The notes beneath the pieces are model-generated. The model was not told the origin of the DNA and searched no databases. It saw nothing but the letters and a program-made list of their open reading frames with translations. The position numbers and the translations under genes were made by a program. From 4572-13 sp964594065 (GTDB lineage: Bacteria > Planctomycetota > Phycisphaerae > Sedimentisphaerales > Anaerohalosphaeraceae), in assembly GCA_964594065.1 (NCBI GenBank), contig CAZQKX010000011.1, forward strand, positions 11,972 to 75,971: 64,000 nucleotides of DNA, given 5' to 3'. This document shows positions 1 through 9,409 of this stretch, piece by piece (position 1 is the first letter of the stretch; every line of letters begins with the position of its first letter).

Positions 1-1332
1 CACCGGCCGATCCTGCAGGTCATAGAGATGATAAAGCTCATCAATCTCAAGATTAAAGCCGTTTTCGTTCCCGTTTGCCCAAAGGATGACCGAAGGATGG
101 TTCTGGTAGTTGGTTACGAGTTCATATGCAACGTTGCGCGCAATGGGTGTGTCAATATAGGGATCATGCCAATTGCACAATTCTGTAATCACCATCATCC
201 CAAGCTCATCACAGGCCCGCATAAACTCAAACGTCGGCGGTAAATGTGAGCGTACCAAGTTGGCATTCATCGCCTTAATAGCACGGGCATCAGCCCAGAC
301 CTTTTCGGTATCAACCGCTCTGCCGTGACGTGAATCAAAAACATTCCGGTTAATTCCCCGTATACGAATCTTCTGACCGTTCAGGTAAAGGCCGTCCTTG
401 GGCCTGAACTCAAAGGTCCGGAAACCGAACGTTTCAATCATTGAAGAAACCGGTTTGCCGGCATTGTTCAGAGTCACTTTGACCTGATACAGATTAGGAT
501 GCTCCGGGGACCAGGGTGACGGGTTGGCGACCTTTGTATCTAAACGAATTCGACCTGACCCGCAATAAATCGGAGCCGACATTGGATCGCCGATATCAAC
601 ACCGTCACACGTCTGAATCTGAGCAATCGCTTCGTCAATATGAATCTTTACATCTTTACGGAACTTCGTGGGATGGTAAACCTGAGGAAAAACCTCCATA
701 CGAAAAATGCCGTCTGCCCGCGCATCAATGGCCACCCTGTTTACAAACTCCTTAGGCTGTACTTCCAGATAGACAGGGCGATAGATTCCGCCGAAAACCC
801 AGTAATCAGCTTTGCGCTCTGCCCAGTCCAGGCTCACGTTATCCGGCTTTTTCTTAACTAGTACTTCCAGTGTGTTTTCCTGGCCATACTTAATATTGGT
901 TTTATCAAGAATAAATCGGAACGGAAGATAACCCCCCAGATTCGGCGTCCCCACCGGTTTACCGTTAATACTGATTGAGGTCTCCGTCATAGAACCTTGA
1001 AAGACCAGACGTACATGTTTGTCTTTCCACTCAGTAGGAATCGTAAATTTTGTGCGGTAAGTACCGGTTTCATCGTGTTTTGTAGCTGGTTCATCATGGC
1101 CGTAGTTATAATTTCCAAATCCCTCCTGCTCCCAGTTAGACGGGACCGATATTGTTGTCCATTTGCCACTCTTGCGGCCCTTGGAACAAAAAAAATCCCA
1201 CTCCTTCGCATCCGACGGCCCCTTGCCGGAAAGATAAATCCGCTCAGCAGAGGGCACCGTATTCGCAGTTGTGACCATACTGCCGATGGTAAAAAACGCT
1301 GCGATTAACAGAATTATTTTCTTTGTTTTCAT
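1..1332 (-). CDS. Glycoside hydrolase family 2 enzyme, N-terminal part (runs off the window)
   Basis: The frame is open from an ATG at 1332 to the window edge (444 codons) and has no stop, so the C-terminal part is missing. Residues 1-23 form a signal peptide (KTKKIILLIAAFFTIGSM). A jelly-roll sugar-binding domain follows, then an Ig-like domain, then the start of the TIM barrel with FGFRTFEF and GINRN. The general acid/base is E423 in WANGNENGFN, the usual GH2 position. The nucleophile Glu would lie beyond the window. GH2 enzymes are beta-galactosidases, beta-glucuronidases or beta-mannosidases, and specificity cannot be read here. It is the last gene of the minus-strand glucan locus but is separated from the GH31 gene by about 400 bp that contains a transposase remnant, so it may be transcribed separately. 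Confidence 0.88.
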   Translation of the reverse strand, partial: MKTKKIILLIAAFFTIGSMVTTANTVPSAERIYLSGKGPSDAKEWDFFCSKGRKSGKWTTISVPSNWEQEGFGNYNYGHDEPATKHDETGTYRTKFTIPTEWKDKHVRLVFQGSMTETSISINGKPVGTPNLGGYLPFRFILDKTNIKYGQENTLEVLVKKKPDNVSLDWAERKADYWVFGGIYRPVYLEVQPKEFVNRVAIDARADGIFRMEVFPQVYHPTKFRKDVKIHIDEAIAQIQTCDGVDIGDPMSAPIYCGSGRIRLDTKVANPSPWSPEHPNLYQVKVTLNNAGKPVSSMIETFGFRTFEFRPKDGLYLNGQKIRIRGINRNVFDSRHGRAVDTEKVWADARAIKAMNANLVRSHLPPTFEFMRACDELGMMVITELCNWHDPYIDTPIARNVAYELVTNYQNHPSVILWANGNENGFNLEIDELYHLYDLQDRPV

Positions 1333-1356
1333 TGTTCGACTCCACTGTACGTTTTC

Positions 1357-1515
1357 AAGTAATATGAGATAAATTAGCATTTTTCATTAGAGACGATTTT
1401 GGCTCCGTATCCGTTATTTTACTGTTTACTCTTTTCCTTTCAAGGATTGTTTTGGCTTTCAACTCACCTCGCTGTTTCAGGATCGCATCCCGCCTGCCGA
1501 AATACACGTCATTTG
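1357..1515 (-). pseudogene. IS3-family transposase (integrase catalytic subunit) C-terminal remnant
   Basis: A minus-strand reading contains GNVTPNDVYFGRRDAILK followed by ELKAKTILERKRVNSKI. This matches the tail of the rve integrase subunit of IS3-type elements, where it normally follows a YHEAL-like segment. Here the sequence before GNVTP is out of register with the family and no DDE catalytic region is present. It is therefore a decayed fragment. It fills much of the gap between the GH31 and GH2 genes. The match rests on recalled family motifs, not a database search. Confidence 0.6.
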
Positions 1516-1728
1516 GCGTCACATTACCGATGCCTTTGACGATTTCAGAAACTCTTTCCGAGATGGAATTCTTCAAGTGCACCAATAAGTGCTGCACCAA
1601 CGATGTACTATCAGTCTACTGCTGGACTACTATTTGACTGCAGGCCTTTGGTTTTGCCCCCATAAACCCTTGTAGCATAAGTGCTTACAAAGTAGATAAT
1701 CACACTGAAAAATCCGTGTATCGGCGGT

Positions 1729-4554
1729 TCAGTCTTGCCATCCAGTGACCGCATTTCCTGTAAGCCTTACAGTTACATCGCTGAATATGTCACCGAAACC
1801 ATAATGAATGCCATCCTTATCTACAACAGCTACAGTCACAAGCCGTTTCGAGAGACTAAGATCACCTTTCTGTTCAATGCATTTAATGATGACATTTGTT
1901 CCCTGTTTTTGGGCAGTAAAAGTTGAAAGGCACAACTCATTGTCGAGATACTCAAATCCATCACCGGTATCCTCGTACAGAATTCCCTGCGCGTGACCCT
2001 GTTCGTCCAAAACCACGATTAGTGTTAATGGTAGATTTTGATTGATTTGTTCGGTGGAATGGACTACCGGCCCAATAGGAACAATTGAACCGCCACGAAC
2101 CTTCAGATCACATTGATAAGGGTCATTTAGAGTATCTTCACCTACTAATGAAATGCTTCGCCAAATACCTTTGGGCATCTGAACCTTTTTTGCCCATTTG
2201 GGAACAACCATCAAATCCTGACCTAACAAAAATGCTCGATCTTCCATACGAAGATTTAGATCATCCAAATCGGCAAAAAAGAAAGGCTGCATAATCGGAA
2301 GTCCGTTCAGATGGGCTTGTCGAAACAGCGTGTAAAGGTACGGCATCAGGCGATAGCGACGCTGTAAAGCAGTGCGTGCGGCGATTTCCGTTTCCTGGCC
2401 AAACGACCAGGGCTCCTGATCATCTGTTCCTTTGGCAGAGTGAGCACGGCTGAACGGATAAAATGCACCAACAGAAATCCAATGTGCCCAGAGGTCAGGC
2501 GTTGCATTGCCGACAAAGCCGCCGATGTCCGGGCCATTAAACGGTTGACCCGAAAGACTCAGGTTCAGAGACATCGGAATCGACCACTTCAAATGCTCCC
2601 AAGTCGCATTATTATCTCCTGTCCAGGTTGCCGCATACCGATGGCCCCCAAGGAAATTGGCACGGGATAAGACAAACGGCCTCTTGTCCGGGCGGGCTTT
2701 TAAGATCCCTTCCCGCGTCGCCTTGACCATCAGCAAGCCGTAAACGTTATGATATTGAATGTGTGGACCCGGGGGCAAATCACCGCCGCCGCGATGCAGA
2801 TTGTCCAAAGGCATGGTCCATTTGGTTTCTTCCTTAAACACGGCGGGCTCATTCATATCGTTCCAGATACCGTCAATTCCCATACGGATAAACTTTTTGT
2901 ACAACCGGCCCCACCATTGACGCGTGTGGGGCATGGTGAAGTCCGGAAAGACACAATCCCCCGGCCAGACAGGGCCGATGTAAGGTTTGCCGGCAGCATC
3001 TTTGACCCAGACATCTACCCGGTTTCCGCTGTCATATACAAAATATCCGGGATCGCGTTTTACGCCGGGATCGATCATCCAAACGCTTTTGAAACCGAGC
3101 GAGTGAAGGTGATTATTAATACCCTCTGGATCGGGAAACTGATTTGGATCGACGGTGAAAACACGGAAGCCATCCATATAATCAATATCAAACCAAAGCA
3201 CATCACAGGGGATACGCTTGGCCCGAAATGTATTTACAATTCCCCTGACACGAGCGTCCGGATTATACGAATAACGGCATTGCTGGTACCCCAACGCCCA
3301 TTTTGGGGGCATCGGCATATGTCCCGTTAAATCGGCCAATTTTATCATCACCTGCTGCGGTGTTTTCCCTTCAATTACGACAACCGGAAATTCCAGTGAT
3401 TCCTTAGGCGTTGAGAATAAAATTCCCGACCGCAAGTCTATTTCAGCCATCCATGGAGTGTCGAAAATGATCCCGAAAGCTGTTCCATCCGGCCGAAGTC
3501 CCAATACCCAGGGATGTGTTTGATACAACTGGTCCGGTTCACCATACCCATAATTATCTTTGTTAAACAGGGTGATTTTACTGCCATTGCGAAGCAGGCT
3601 GCCGGTGACTTCTCCGGTTCCGTATAAATCCACTTCCGGCAGAATATCAAAATAGACATGCTTTTGATCCTGGCTTGAAGCAAAGACAGGTTTGAGTTGC
3701 CAGGAAGAAGGCAGCGGTCCTGTGGCCTCTTTTGGCTTTTCCAGGGAAAATGAAGGCAGCGCAATTGCCTTTTCAATATCACCCGGATAGAAGCGGGCAA
3801 TTCGGTCGCCAATCATTTCCGTATTAGCCGCTGATCTAGAATTTTTAATAATTTTCGCTACATAAGCACCGGGATCTCCATCTGCAGGTGTAACAGATTC
3901 CCAGTCTGAACCAATGCGGAGTTCATCAAACTGCCACGCGCAGTCCTGGTTGCCGCAGCGTAGGCGCATCTCGTCAAAGGCGAGTTCATGTTCAAGTTCT
4001 GTTATAATTCGATCCGGTTGACGAGATTCACTTCGGTTACAGAACGGATCGAGCCATATCTTGATTTTTTCCGGTCCGGCCTCGCAATAATCCACACGCA
4101 TGATGATCTGGTGAGGTTGCAAATCCACTTGAACCGGAATCTCTCCTATCGTATTGCCCTTGCCGCCCGTAGGCCAGTAAGCAAAGAATTCCGTGAAATA
4201 ATCATTTCCCAGACCAAATACTTCCTGCCCATCCTGATAAAACATCAATCCCGCAAACTTATCTTTCGTTGCAGTATTTTTGCTGCGGAGACAAAAACTA
4301 ATATAGACTGTATCATAAACTTCGACGTTCTCCGGAATCTTATAGCGCAAACCGTGATCATAATCTTTGATTAAGACGCTGCCTCCTTCTTCCTGGTGAA
4401 ATTTATAATTTAAGCTCTCCCCTACAGATTTAACTTTTTCGGAATCTTCTAAAGAAGTGCTCTGTGTAAAACTTTCTTCAAATAAAAGCTGTCCCCATAC
4501 TGAAGAAATGATACACCCAAAAGTTAAGATCATCCATACTGTTTTTGATCTCAT
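1729..4554 (-). CDS. Secreted GH31 alpha-glucosidase-like enzyme with N-terminal jelly-roll module
   Basis: The start at 4554 is chosen because AAGGAGCAGG lies just upstream and the protein then begins with a clean signal peptide (RSKTVWMILTFGCIISSVWG). An upstream in-frame ATG at 4599 is less likely. Residues ~25-215 resemble a LamG/jelly-roll fold. The GH31 N-terminal beta-sandwich and the barrel follow. The GH31 signature WNDMNEP gives nucleophile D566, and WTGDNNATW gives acid/base D647. GH31 retaining enzymes act on alpha-glucosides (also alpha-xylosides and others). With GH66, GH13 and GH57 neighbours, release of glucose from dextran or starch oligosaccharides is the likely job. It starts 57 bp after the GH57 stop and is probably in the same operon. 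No dockerin tail was seen. Confidence 0.9.
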   Translation of the reverse strand: MRSKTVWMILTFGCIISSVWGQLLFEESFTQSTSLEDSEKVKSVGESLNYKFHQEEGGSVLIKDYDHGLRYKIPENVEVYDTVYISFCLRSKNTATKDKFAGLMFYQDGQEVFGLGNDYFTEFFAYWPTGGKGNTIGEIPVQVDLQPHQIIMRVDYCEAGPEKIKIWLDPFCNRSESRQPDRIITELEHELAFDEMRLRCGNQDCAWQFDELRIGSDWESVTPADGDPGAYVAKIIKNSRSAANTEMIGDRIARFYPGDIEKAIALPSFSLEKPKEATGPLPSSWQLKPVFASSQDQKHVYFDILPEVDLYGTGEVTGSLLRNGSKITLFNKDNYGYGEPDQLYQTHPWVLGLRPDGTAFGIIFDTPWMAEIDLRSGILFSTPKESLEFPVVVIEGKTPQQVMIKLADLTGHMPMPPKWALGYQQCRYSYNPDARVRGIVNTFRAKRIPCDVLWFDIDYMDGFRVFTVDPNQFPDPEGINNHLHSLGFKSVWMIDPGVKRDPGYFVYDSGNRVDVWVKDAAGKPYIGPVWPGDCVFPDFTMPHTRQWWGRLYKKFIRMGIDGIWNDMNEPAVFKEETKWTMPLDNLHRGGGDLPPGPHIQYHNVYGLLMVKATREGILKARPDKRPFVLSRANFLGGHRYAATWTGDNNATWEHLKWSIPMSLNLSLSGQPFNGPDIGGFVGNATPDLWAHWISVGAFYPFSRAHSAKGTDDQEPWSFGQETEIAARTALQRRYRLMPYLYTLFRQAHLNGLPIMQPFFFADLDDLNLRMEDRAFLLGQDLMVVPKWAKKVQMPKGIWRSISLVGEDTLNDPYQCDLKVRGGSIVPIGPVVHSTEQINQNLPLTLIVVLDEQGHAQGILYEDTGDGFEYLDNELCLSTFTAQKQGTNVIIKCIEQKGDLSLSKRLVTVAVVDKDGIHYGFGDIFSDVTVRLTGNAVTGWQD

Positions 4555-4611
4555 GGTCAGCCTGCTCCTTAATCGAATAAGTTTATGAATGTCATCCACA
4601 TATCGAATATA

Positions 4612-7272
4612 TTACTTTAACCAATAAGACGTGAACGCTGCTAAATCCTCAATATCAACATCGTTAATATGATTGAGGTCGGCACCTTCACACCAGTTAT
4701 TAATCTGACTGCAATTGCCATCCATCCATTTCCTTGCAAAGAGTAAAAAATCTATCATATTGATTTCTCCATCGAAATTCAAGTCAGCTATAATATGCAA
4801 TTCATAGAATTCCGAAATATTAATATCCCCATCTCCATTCCCTGCTGGAATCTGAAATTGCAGGCTGCCCCCATCCTGTGTCTGGTAAGCACTAAAAGCT
4901 AAATAAACAGATTCGGGCTTGCCGCCGAACTGTGCACTCCAATCAAGTACCCCCTCCAGAACACTTCCCCTCGCTTGCTGGCCTGTGCCATCAAACCAAC
5001 CACTCCAGCCATTTGTCGATTCATTGGCTAAATAGGCTTGCCATTGCGCAACCTGTCCGGATTTCGCCCATGGTGCAGAGGTCATTCCTGAATCGCCATT
5101 CGAAATAAAAATAAAATGATCCTCACTTCCGGCAGCATCACAGGCAACATATAATTGTTCGTCATTCCAGGCGACATACAGATTGACTCCATTGGCGGAA
5201 CCGATGGATTGCACACTTTCATCTAATGAACCATCCATCACAAAAGCACCACTTTGTCCTGTACCGCTTCCATCACCTGTTCCAACGAATGTATGCAGGA
5301 TCGGGGAACGTTTAACAAATCCTTTGCTGTCGGTTGCCTGCACATAATAATCCAACAATACACCCCCTTCGTCCACGATGGCAGGTTCCTGAACATGAAT
5401 ATAATACTGATCAGCAATTTCGATCGGCATTTCAAAGAAATCGATGTCCGGATTGTTGTACACATTGCCGGCCGGAAATGCACGAGATTCCATTGGCAGA
5501 CTGATCCATGGACCAACTTCATTTCCACCGGTATATGTTTCATTCTGATTTGATGAGAGCGGGTTGGTTCCATCGTCATCAATTCGATAGTTGAAAGTCA
5601 CGTCCACTACGCCGGAAACATCGGAAACAAACGTCCACACCCAGAAGTCACGAGAATGCTCAACCGCCTGATACCCCCACAGCGAACCAAAACCGGTCCC
5701 TCCCGGATTGTGTGGTAATTGCTGCGGAATCCAAATCGTCGGCGGTGTCTGGTCCTCTGAACCATCTCCGATCACCAGATTCGCTTTTTCAATCGCATTA
5801 TTACACGCAATCGTCGGTTTGGCTTCCATATCCAGCGCGGTCCCGTAATACATATATCCACTTGTCAGAGCAGGCAGGAAAAAATGCCATGCCAGTTCAG
5901 CGCTGGATGCTGAGGCCGTGGGATTTTGAACTTGTGAAATACTCACACCCCCCGCAATTTGTTCGGCGGTTTGGACCCGGTTTTGGGCCGCGGTAATGAC
6001 GGCCCAATTCCGTTCGTCTTCTGCCCATCCGTTAGGTATATCAAATTGTCCACTCTGATCAAAAAGCGGCCAGTTCCAATTAATAAAGTCCGGCGATCCA
6101 AAATCCCCATCCGCGTTAACCCATGAACCATCTTCCACATGAATAACATCGGATTCTGAAACGGGATGATCCTGAAGGTATTCCTGAACAACCGTAGGAA
6201 AATAGCCTGCCGCCGCTGCGGCATTACAAAAGCCAGGCACACTTTCCATGTAATACGAAAAGCCGCCGCCGTAGGCATTGTCGCCATCGTGAGCAAGTAC
6301 GATAAGCATCGGCTCGCTGCTGCTTGATGCCCATGCTATCTGGTCGATATCTCCGGTTCCGTATTGCTGATAGCCATCCGACCAGCTCATTGCCTGAGCA
6401 ACCGGCACAACTGTAATTTTGTATTCCTGGCCCGTTTCAGGATTGACATGCTTGGCTTTATGCGGCTGGTAGGCAAACGGATAAGCATTTGTCGGCGTAC
6501 ACCCGCGTTCAATGGTCTTGGAAAACCAATTGGATTGAGGCGGATTCTGAATATCGGCGGGATTGGGAGGATCACACATTTCACCACCCGTCCCTAATAC
6601 CAAGGGAAAGTTTTCACATGCCCTGGAAATGTGGTTGTTCGGCACAAATACCCATTCAATACCTTCTTCGACAAGAGCCTGAATCATACGTTCTGAAAAT
6701 GAAAGTTCTGACGGAAAGTAGCCGACCGAACAATCATTGCCCCAGATATCCGGATAGATCTCTTTGTAAATTTGAATTTCCTTGCGAAGGGCCTCCTCAT
6801 CAATCAGCGGTCCTAAGGCATGATGGTATGGAAAAATTACGATATCCAGCCTACGATTACTCCCTGTCGTAAGCCAGTTACGAGCTTCTTGATTTGCAGT
6901 TTCCCAGCCGGGAGAATATCCAAGTGAACCGGCATTTGCCAAACTTTCAACATTTTCGACCAAACAGCCGGAATAGGAAATTTGTGCACCACCGTCAGGT
7001 TGCTGGATGAGCCCGATCGAATCACGGACTCGATACTGATACACTGCCACGCGGTCCGCCTTACCAAAAATTTCATTGAGATTATTTTCAGGATGTTCGC
7101 CGCCGCCGGTCATGCTTTCATATGCTTTTTGATATGTATTATTATCCCAACTGCTTATCTCGGGCCAGTATATCGGCTGCTGCAGGTGCCAGTGGTAGGT
7201 GGTGTAAACCTGGGAAAAAGCACAAGGTAAAAAAATAGAAGTGTAAAGAAAAAATACCTTGACCAGTTTCAT
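4612..7272 (-). CDS. Secreted GH57-like glucan hydrolase with dockerin-like tail
   Basis: The protein has 886 residues and a signal peptide (KLVKVFFLYTSIFLPCAFS). GH57 motifs are recognisable: HWHLQQP (residues 27-33; motif 1 HxHQP-like), FPYHHALGPLI (~147-157), and GYFPSELSFSE with candidate nucleophile E189. A later Asp motif, AHDGDNAYGGG (D329/D331), fits the acid/base. GH57 members are amylopullulanases, 4-alpha-glucanotransferases or branching enzymes. A beta-sandwich (~500-650) and a DOMON/glucodextranase-type module (~660-800) follow. The C-terminus has two EF-hand-like loops (DLNFDGEINMIDF; DLNHINDVDIEDL) ending in YWLK, a dockerin-like sorting or assembly tail. It lies 41 bp after the GH13 stop. 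Family assignment is motif-based, and exact specificity is unknown. Confidence 0.8.
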   Translation of the reverse strand: MKLVKVFFLYTSIFLPCAFSQVYTTYHWHLQQPIYWPEISSWDNNTYQKAYESMTGGGEHPENNLNEIFGKADRVAVYQYRVRDSIGLIQQPDGGAQISYSGCLVENVESLANAGSLGYSPGWETANQEARNWLTTGSNRRLDIVIFPYHHALGPLIDEEALRKEIQIYKEIYPDIWGNDCSVGYFPSELSFSERMIQALVEEGIEWVFVPNNHISRACENFPLVLGTGGEMCDPPNPADIQNPPQSNWFSKTIERGCTPTNAYPFAYQPHKAKHVNPETGQEYKITVVPVAQAMSWSDGYQQYGTGDIDQIAWASSSSEPMLIVLAHDGDNAYGGGFSYYMESVPGFCNAAAAAGYFPTVVQEYLQDHPVSESDVIHVEDGSWVNADGDFGSPDFINWNWPLFDQSGQFDIPNGWAEDERNWAVITAAQNRVQTAEQIAGGVSISQVQNPTASASSAELAWHFFLPALTSGYMYYGTALDMEAKPTIACNNAIEKANLVIGDGSEDQTPPTIWIPQQLPHNPGGTGFGSLWGYQAVEHSRDFWVWTFVSDVSGVVDVTFNYRIDDDGTNPLSSNQNETYTGGNEVGPWISLPMESRAFPAGNVYNNPDIDFFEMPIEIADQYYIHVQEPAIVDEGGVLLDYYVQATDSKGFVKRSPILHTFVGTGDGSGTGQSGAFVMDGSLDESVQSIGSANGVNLYVAWNDEQLYVACDAAGSEDHFIFISNGDSGMTSAPWAKSGQVAQWQAYLANESTNGWSGWFDGTGQQARGSVLEGVLDWSAQFGGKPESVYLAFSAYQTQDGGSLQFQIPAGNGDGDINISEFYELHIIADLNFDGEINMIDFLLFARKWMDGNCSQINNWCEGADLNHINDVDIEDLAAFTSYWLK

Positions 7273-7313
7273 AGGCTTAGCTTCCTGCTTGAATACGTAA
7301 AATTATCATATTC

Positions 7314-9353
7314 CTATTGCACATCGAGCCATCGAGATACAAAGGTATACAGGTCTGTTGTGTCTACTAGTCCGCTCATATTAAAATCTGCTCCCTGACA
7401 GGAATCCCAGTCATTACATGGATTCTGCCATTGCGCCGCGAACAGCGCAAAGTCCTTCAGGTCTACGATTCCAATTTCATCAAGATTAGGACCGGTTCCC
7501 TGAGAGAGAATAATAAACGAATAGGGGGCAACCGAGACATTGGCATTGTAATCCAAACCGTCTTTGGTGCCCCAAGAGGCGTTTGTATCCAAAGATTCCC
7601 AATTCAAAAATTCTGAATCGTATCCATCCCAGTCACTGTTTAGACGCACGCGCCATCGTCCACCCTGCGGCATGCCGATATTATAATTGGTAATACCCTG
7701 ATAACTGAAATTCGCGACCACAATCACATCATCGCCGGGGCCACCGTTCCAGTACCTGTGGTATGCAATTACTTTAGCCGTATCATTGACATGAAAGACA
7801 TTGACATTATTCGCCATCAGGCCGAGTGTGTTATTGGATAAATTGCGACGCAGGCTGATCAAATGCTGATACAGCAGTTTTATACCAGCATAGGTAGAAT
7901 CATTGGACCAGTCCAGCGGATCATCATCGTGCCATTGACCTATTTCAAGAAATTCCTGCCCCATAAAGATCATAGGAATACCCGGACTGGTAAAGACAAT
8001 CCCTGCTCCAAGTGTAGATCGTTTTTTCGAATAGTAACTGGTTGGATTATCCCACCAGATGCGTGACGGCACGCGTGATTTACCACTTAATAACCCTACT
8101 TCATCATGGCTCTCCGTATAAATGACTCGCTGGGTATCAACACCGTTATATTTATGTTGAATGATATTAGCCATTTCATTCATATTCCGGTTATTATCAT
8201 CGGATGTTTCCAATGCATATACAAGCGAATGGTGGAACCATGCATCCCACTGGGAATCAAAACCGGCTCCATCGTCTACATTAGTAGGCTTTGTGATTCT
8301 GTCATAACCCCGCATGTCTTCGGCAATAGAGATCTTTTCAGCATGGGCAGCGTCAATATCATCATTAATCAATTGCAATAAACCCCAACCCCAGGGAACA
8401 CTCCCGCCATCATCTCGTTCGCGGACATAGGCCGTACCATCTATTCTCAAACCATCGCAGTTATAATCGTTCAGCCAGTACATGGCATTGTCACGAATAA
8501 AAGAACGGACTTCCTCGGTGGTATAATTCGGACGCTCGCCCCACGGCGTAGAACGGTTATCCTCGTCCTCAAAGAAATAGATTCCCCCGGTATCCGGGGC
8601 GGCACTGTATCCATCAAACTGCCAGATAGACTGATCCAGATCAGTGGGCCCGAAGTGGTTATAAACCACATCGATCAACACAGCAATACCTCGCTGATGG
8701 CATTGATCAATGAAGTCTCGCATTTGATCGGGGCTGCCGTAAGCACCTTCCGGCGCAAAAATATTGACCGGATTGTAGCCCAAGGAATAATCACCGGGGA
8801 ACTCGGCAATCGGCATGATTTCGACAACATTGACGCCAAGCGATTGGATGTGATCCAGTTTGGACATAGCATTAACCCATGTGCCGGGAGGACTGCCGCT
8901 GACCGGGTCATAAAAACTTCCAATATGCATTTCATAGATGACCATGTCATTCCATGCCGGCGGCGTAAACGGCGCCCAGCTATAGCTGTTATCAACAATG
9001 ATCCCGTTTCCAACCGAATTGACGACATCTTTCGCTCGCGGGTCGGTTTTCTCTATAGAACCATTAATAACATAACGATATTCATCATTGACACCAGCCC
9101 CTGATACATCCCGCGACCACCAACCATCCGGTTCGCTGCCCAAAGGTTTAGTGGTCGCACTCCAATCGCCCACAACATTCACATATGATGCATTCGGGGC
9201 CCAGACACGAAACGTCGTGCCTCCCGTACCGTCTGTATACGGAATGGCACCGACGACGCCGGGATGCGTGGAAGGAACAGAGTCCCCATATACCATCCCC
9301 GACAGCATGCCTACCATCAGGACCAATAAAATAAGATTTCGTAATCGCTTCAT
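7314..9353 (-). CDS. Secreted GH13 alpha-amylase/branching-enzyme-like protein (CBM48 + GH13 + dockerin-like tail)
   Basis: The protein has 679 residues and a signal peptide (residues 1-23). An N-terminal CBM48-type module (~35-125, with TFRVWAPNASYVNVVGDW) precedes a GH13 barrel. All four conserved regions are visible: DVVYNH (228-233), GLRIDGTA with nucleophile D305, ISIAEDMRG with acid/base E345, and TESHDEV (HD at 416-417). The CBM48-GH13 order resembles branching enzymes and isoamylase-like debranching enzymes, but a signal peptide and dockerin-like tail (KDFALFAAQW ... TDLYTFVSRWLDVQ) place it outside the cytoplasm. It lies 56 bp downstream of the GH66 gene and 41 bp upstream of the GH57 gene. 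It is probably part of extracellular alpha-glucan breakdown or remodelling. Confidence 0.9.
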   Translation of the reverse strand: MKRLRNLILLVLMVGMLSGMVYGDSVPSTHPGVVGAIPYTDGTGGTTFRVWAPNASYVNVVGDWSATTKPLGSEPDGWWSRDVSGAGVNDEYRYVINGSIEKTDPRAKDVVNSVGNGIIVDNSYSWAPFTPPAWNDMVIYEMHIGSFYDPVSGSPPGTWVNAMSKLDHIQSLGVNVVEIMPIAEFPGDYSLGYNPVNIFAPEGAYGSPDQMRDFIDQCHQRGIAVLIDVVYNHFGPTDLDQSIWQFDGYSAAPDTGGIYFFEDEDNRSTPWGERPNYTTEEVRSFIRDNAMYWLNDYNCDGLRIDGTAYVRERDDGGSVPWGWGLLQLINDDIDAAHAEKISIAEDMRGYDRITKPTNVDDGAGFDSQWDAWFHHSLVYALETSDDNNRNMNEMANIIQHKYNGVDTQRVIYTESHDEVGLLSGKSRVPSRIWWDNPTSYYSKKRSTLGAGIVFTSPGIPMIFMGQEFLEIGQWHDDDPLDWSNDSTYAGIKLLYQHLISLRRNLSNNTLGLMANNVNVFHVNDTAKVIAYHRYWNGGPGDDVIVVANFSYQGITNYNIGMPQGGRWRVRLNSDWDGYDSEFLNWESLDTNASWGTKDGLDYNANVSVAPYSFIILSQGTGPNLDEIGIVDLKDFALFAAQWQNPCNDWDSCQGADFNMSGLVDTTDLYTFVSRWLDVQ

Positions 9354-9409
9354 TATACCGCCTATCTTTTATTTGTATATTCCTGTTTGAATCATTCAAT
9401 TTCGATTCG

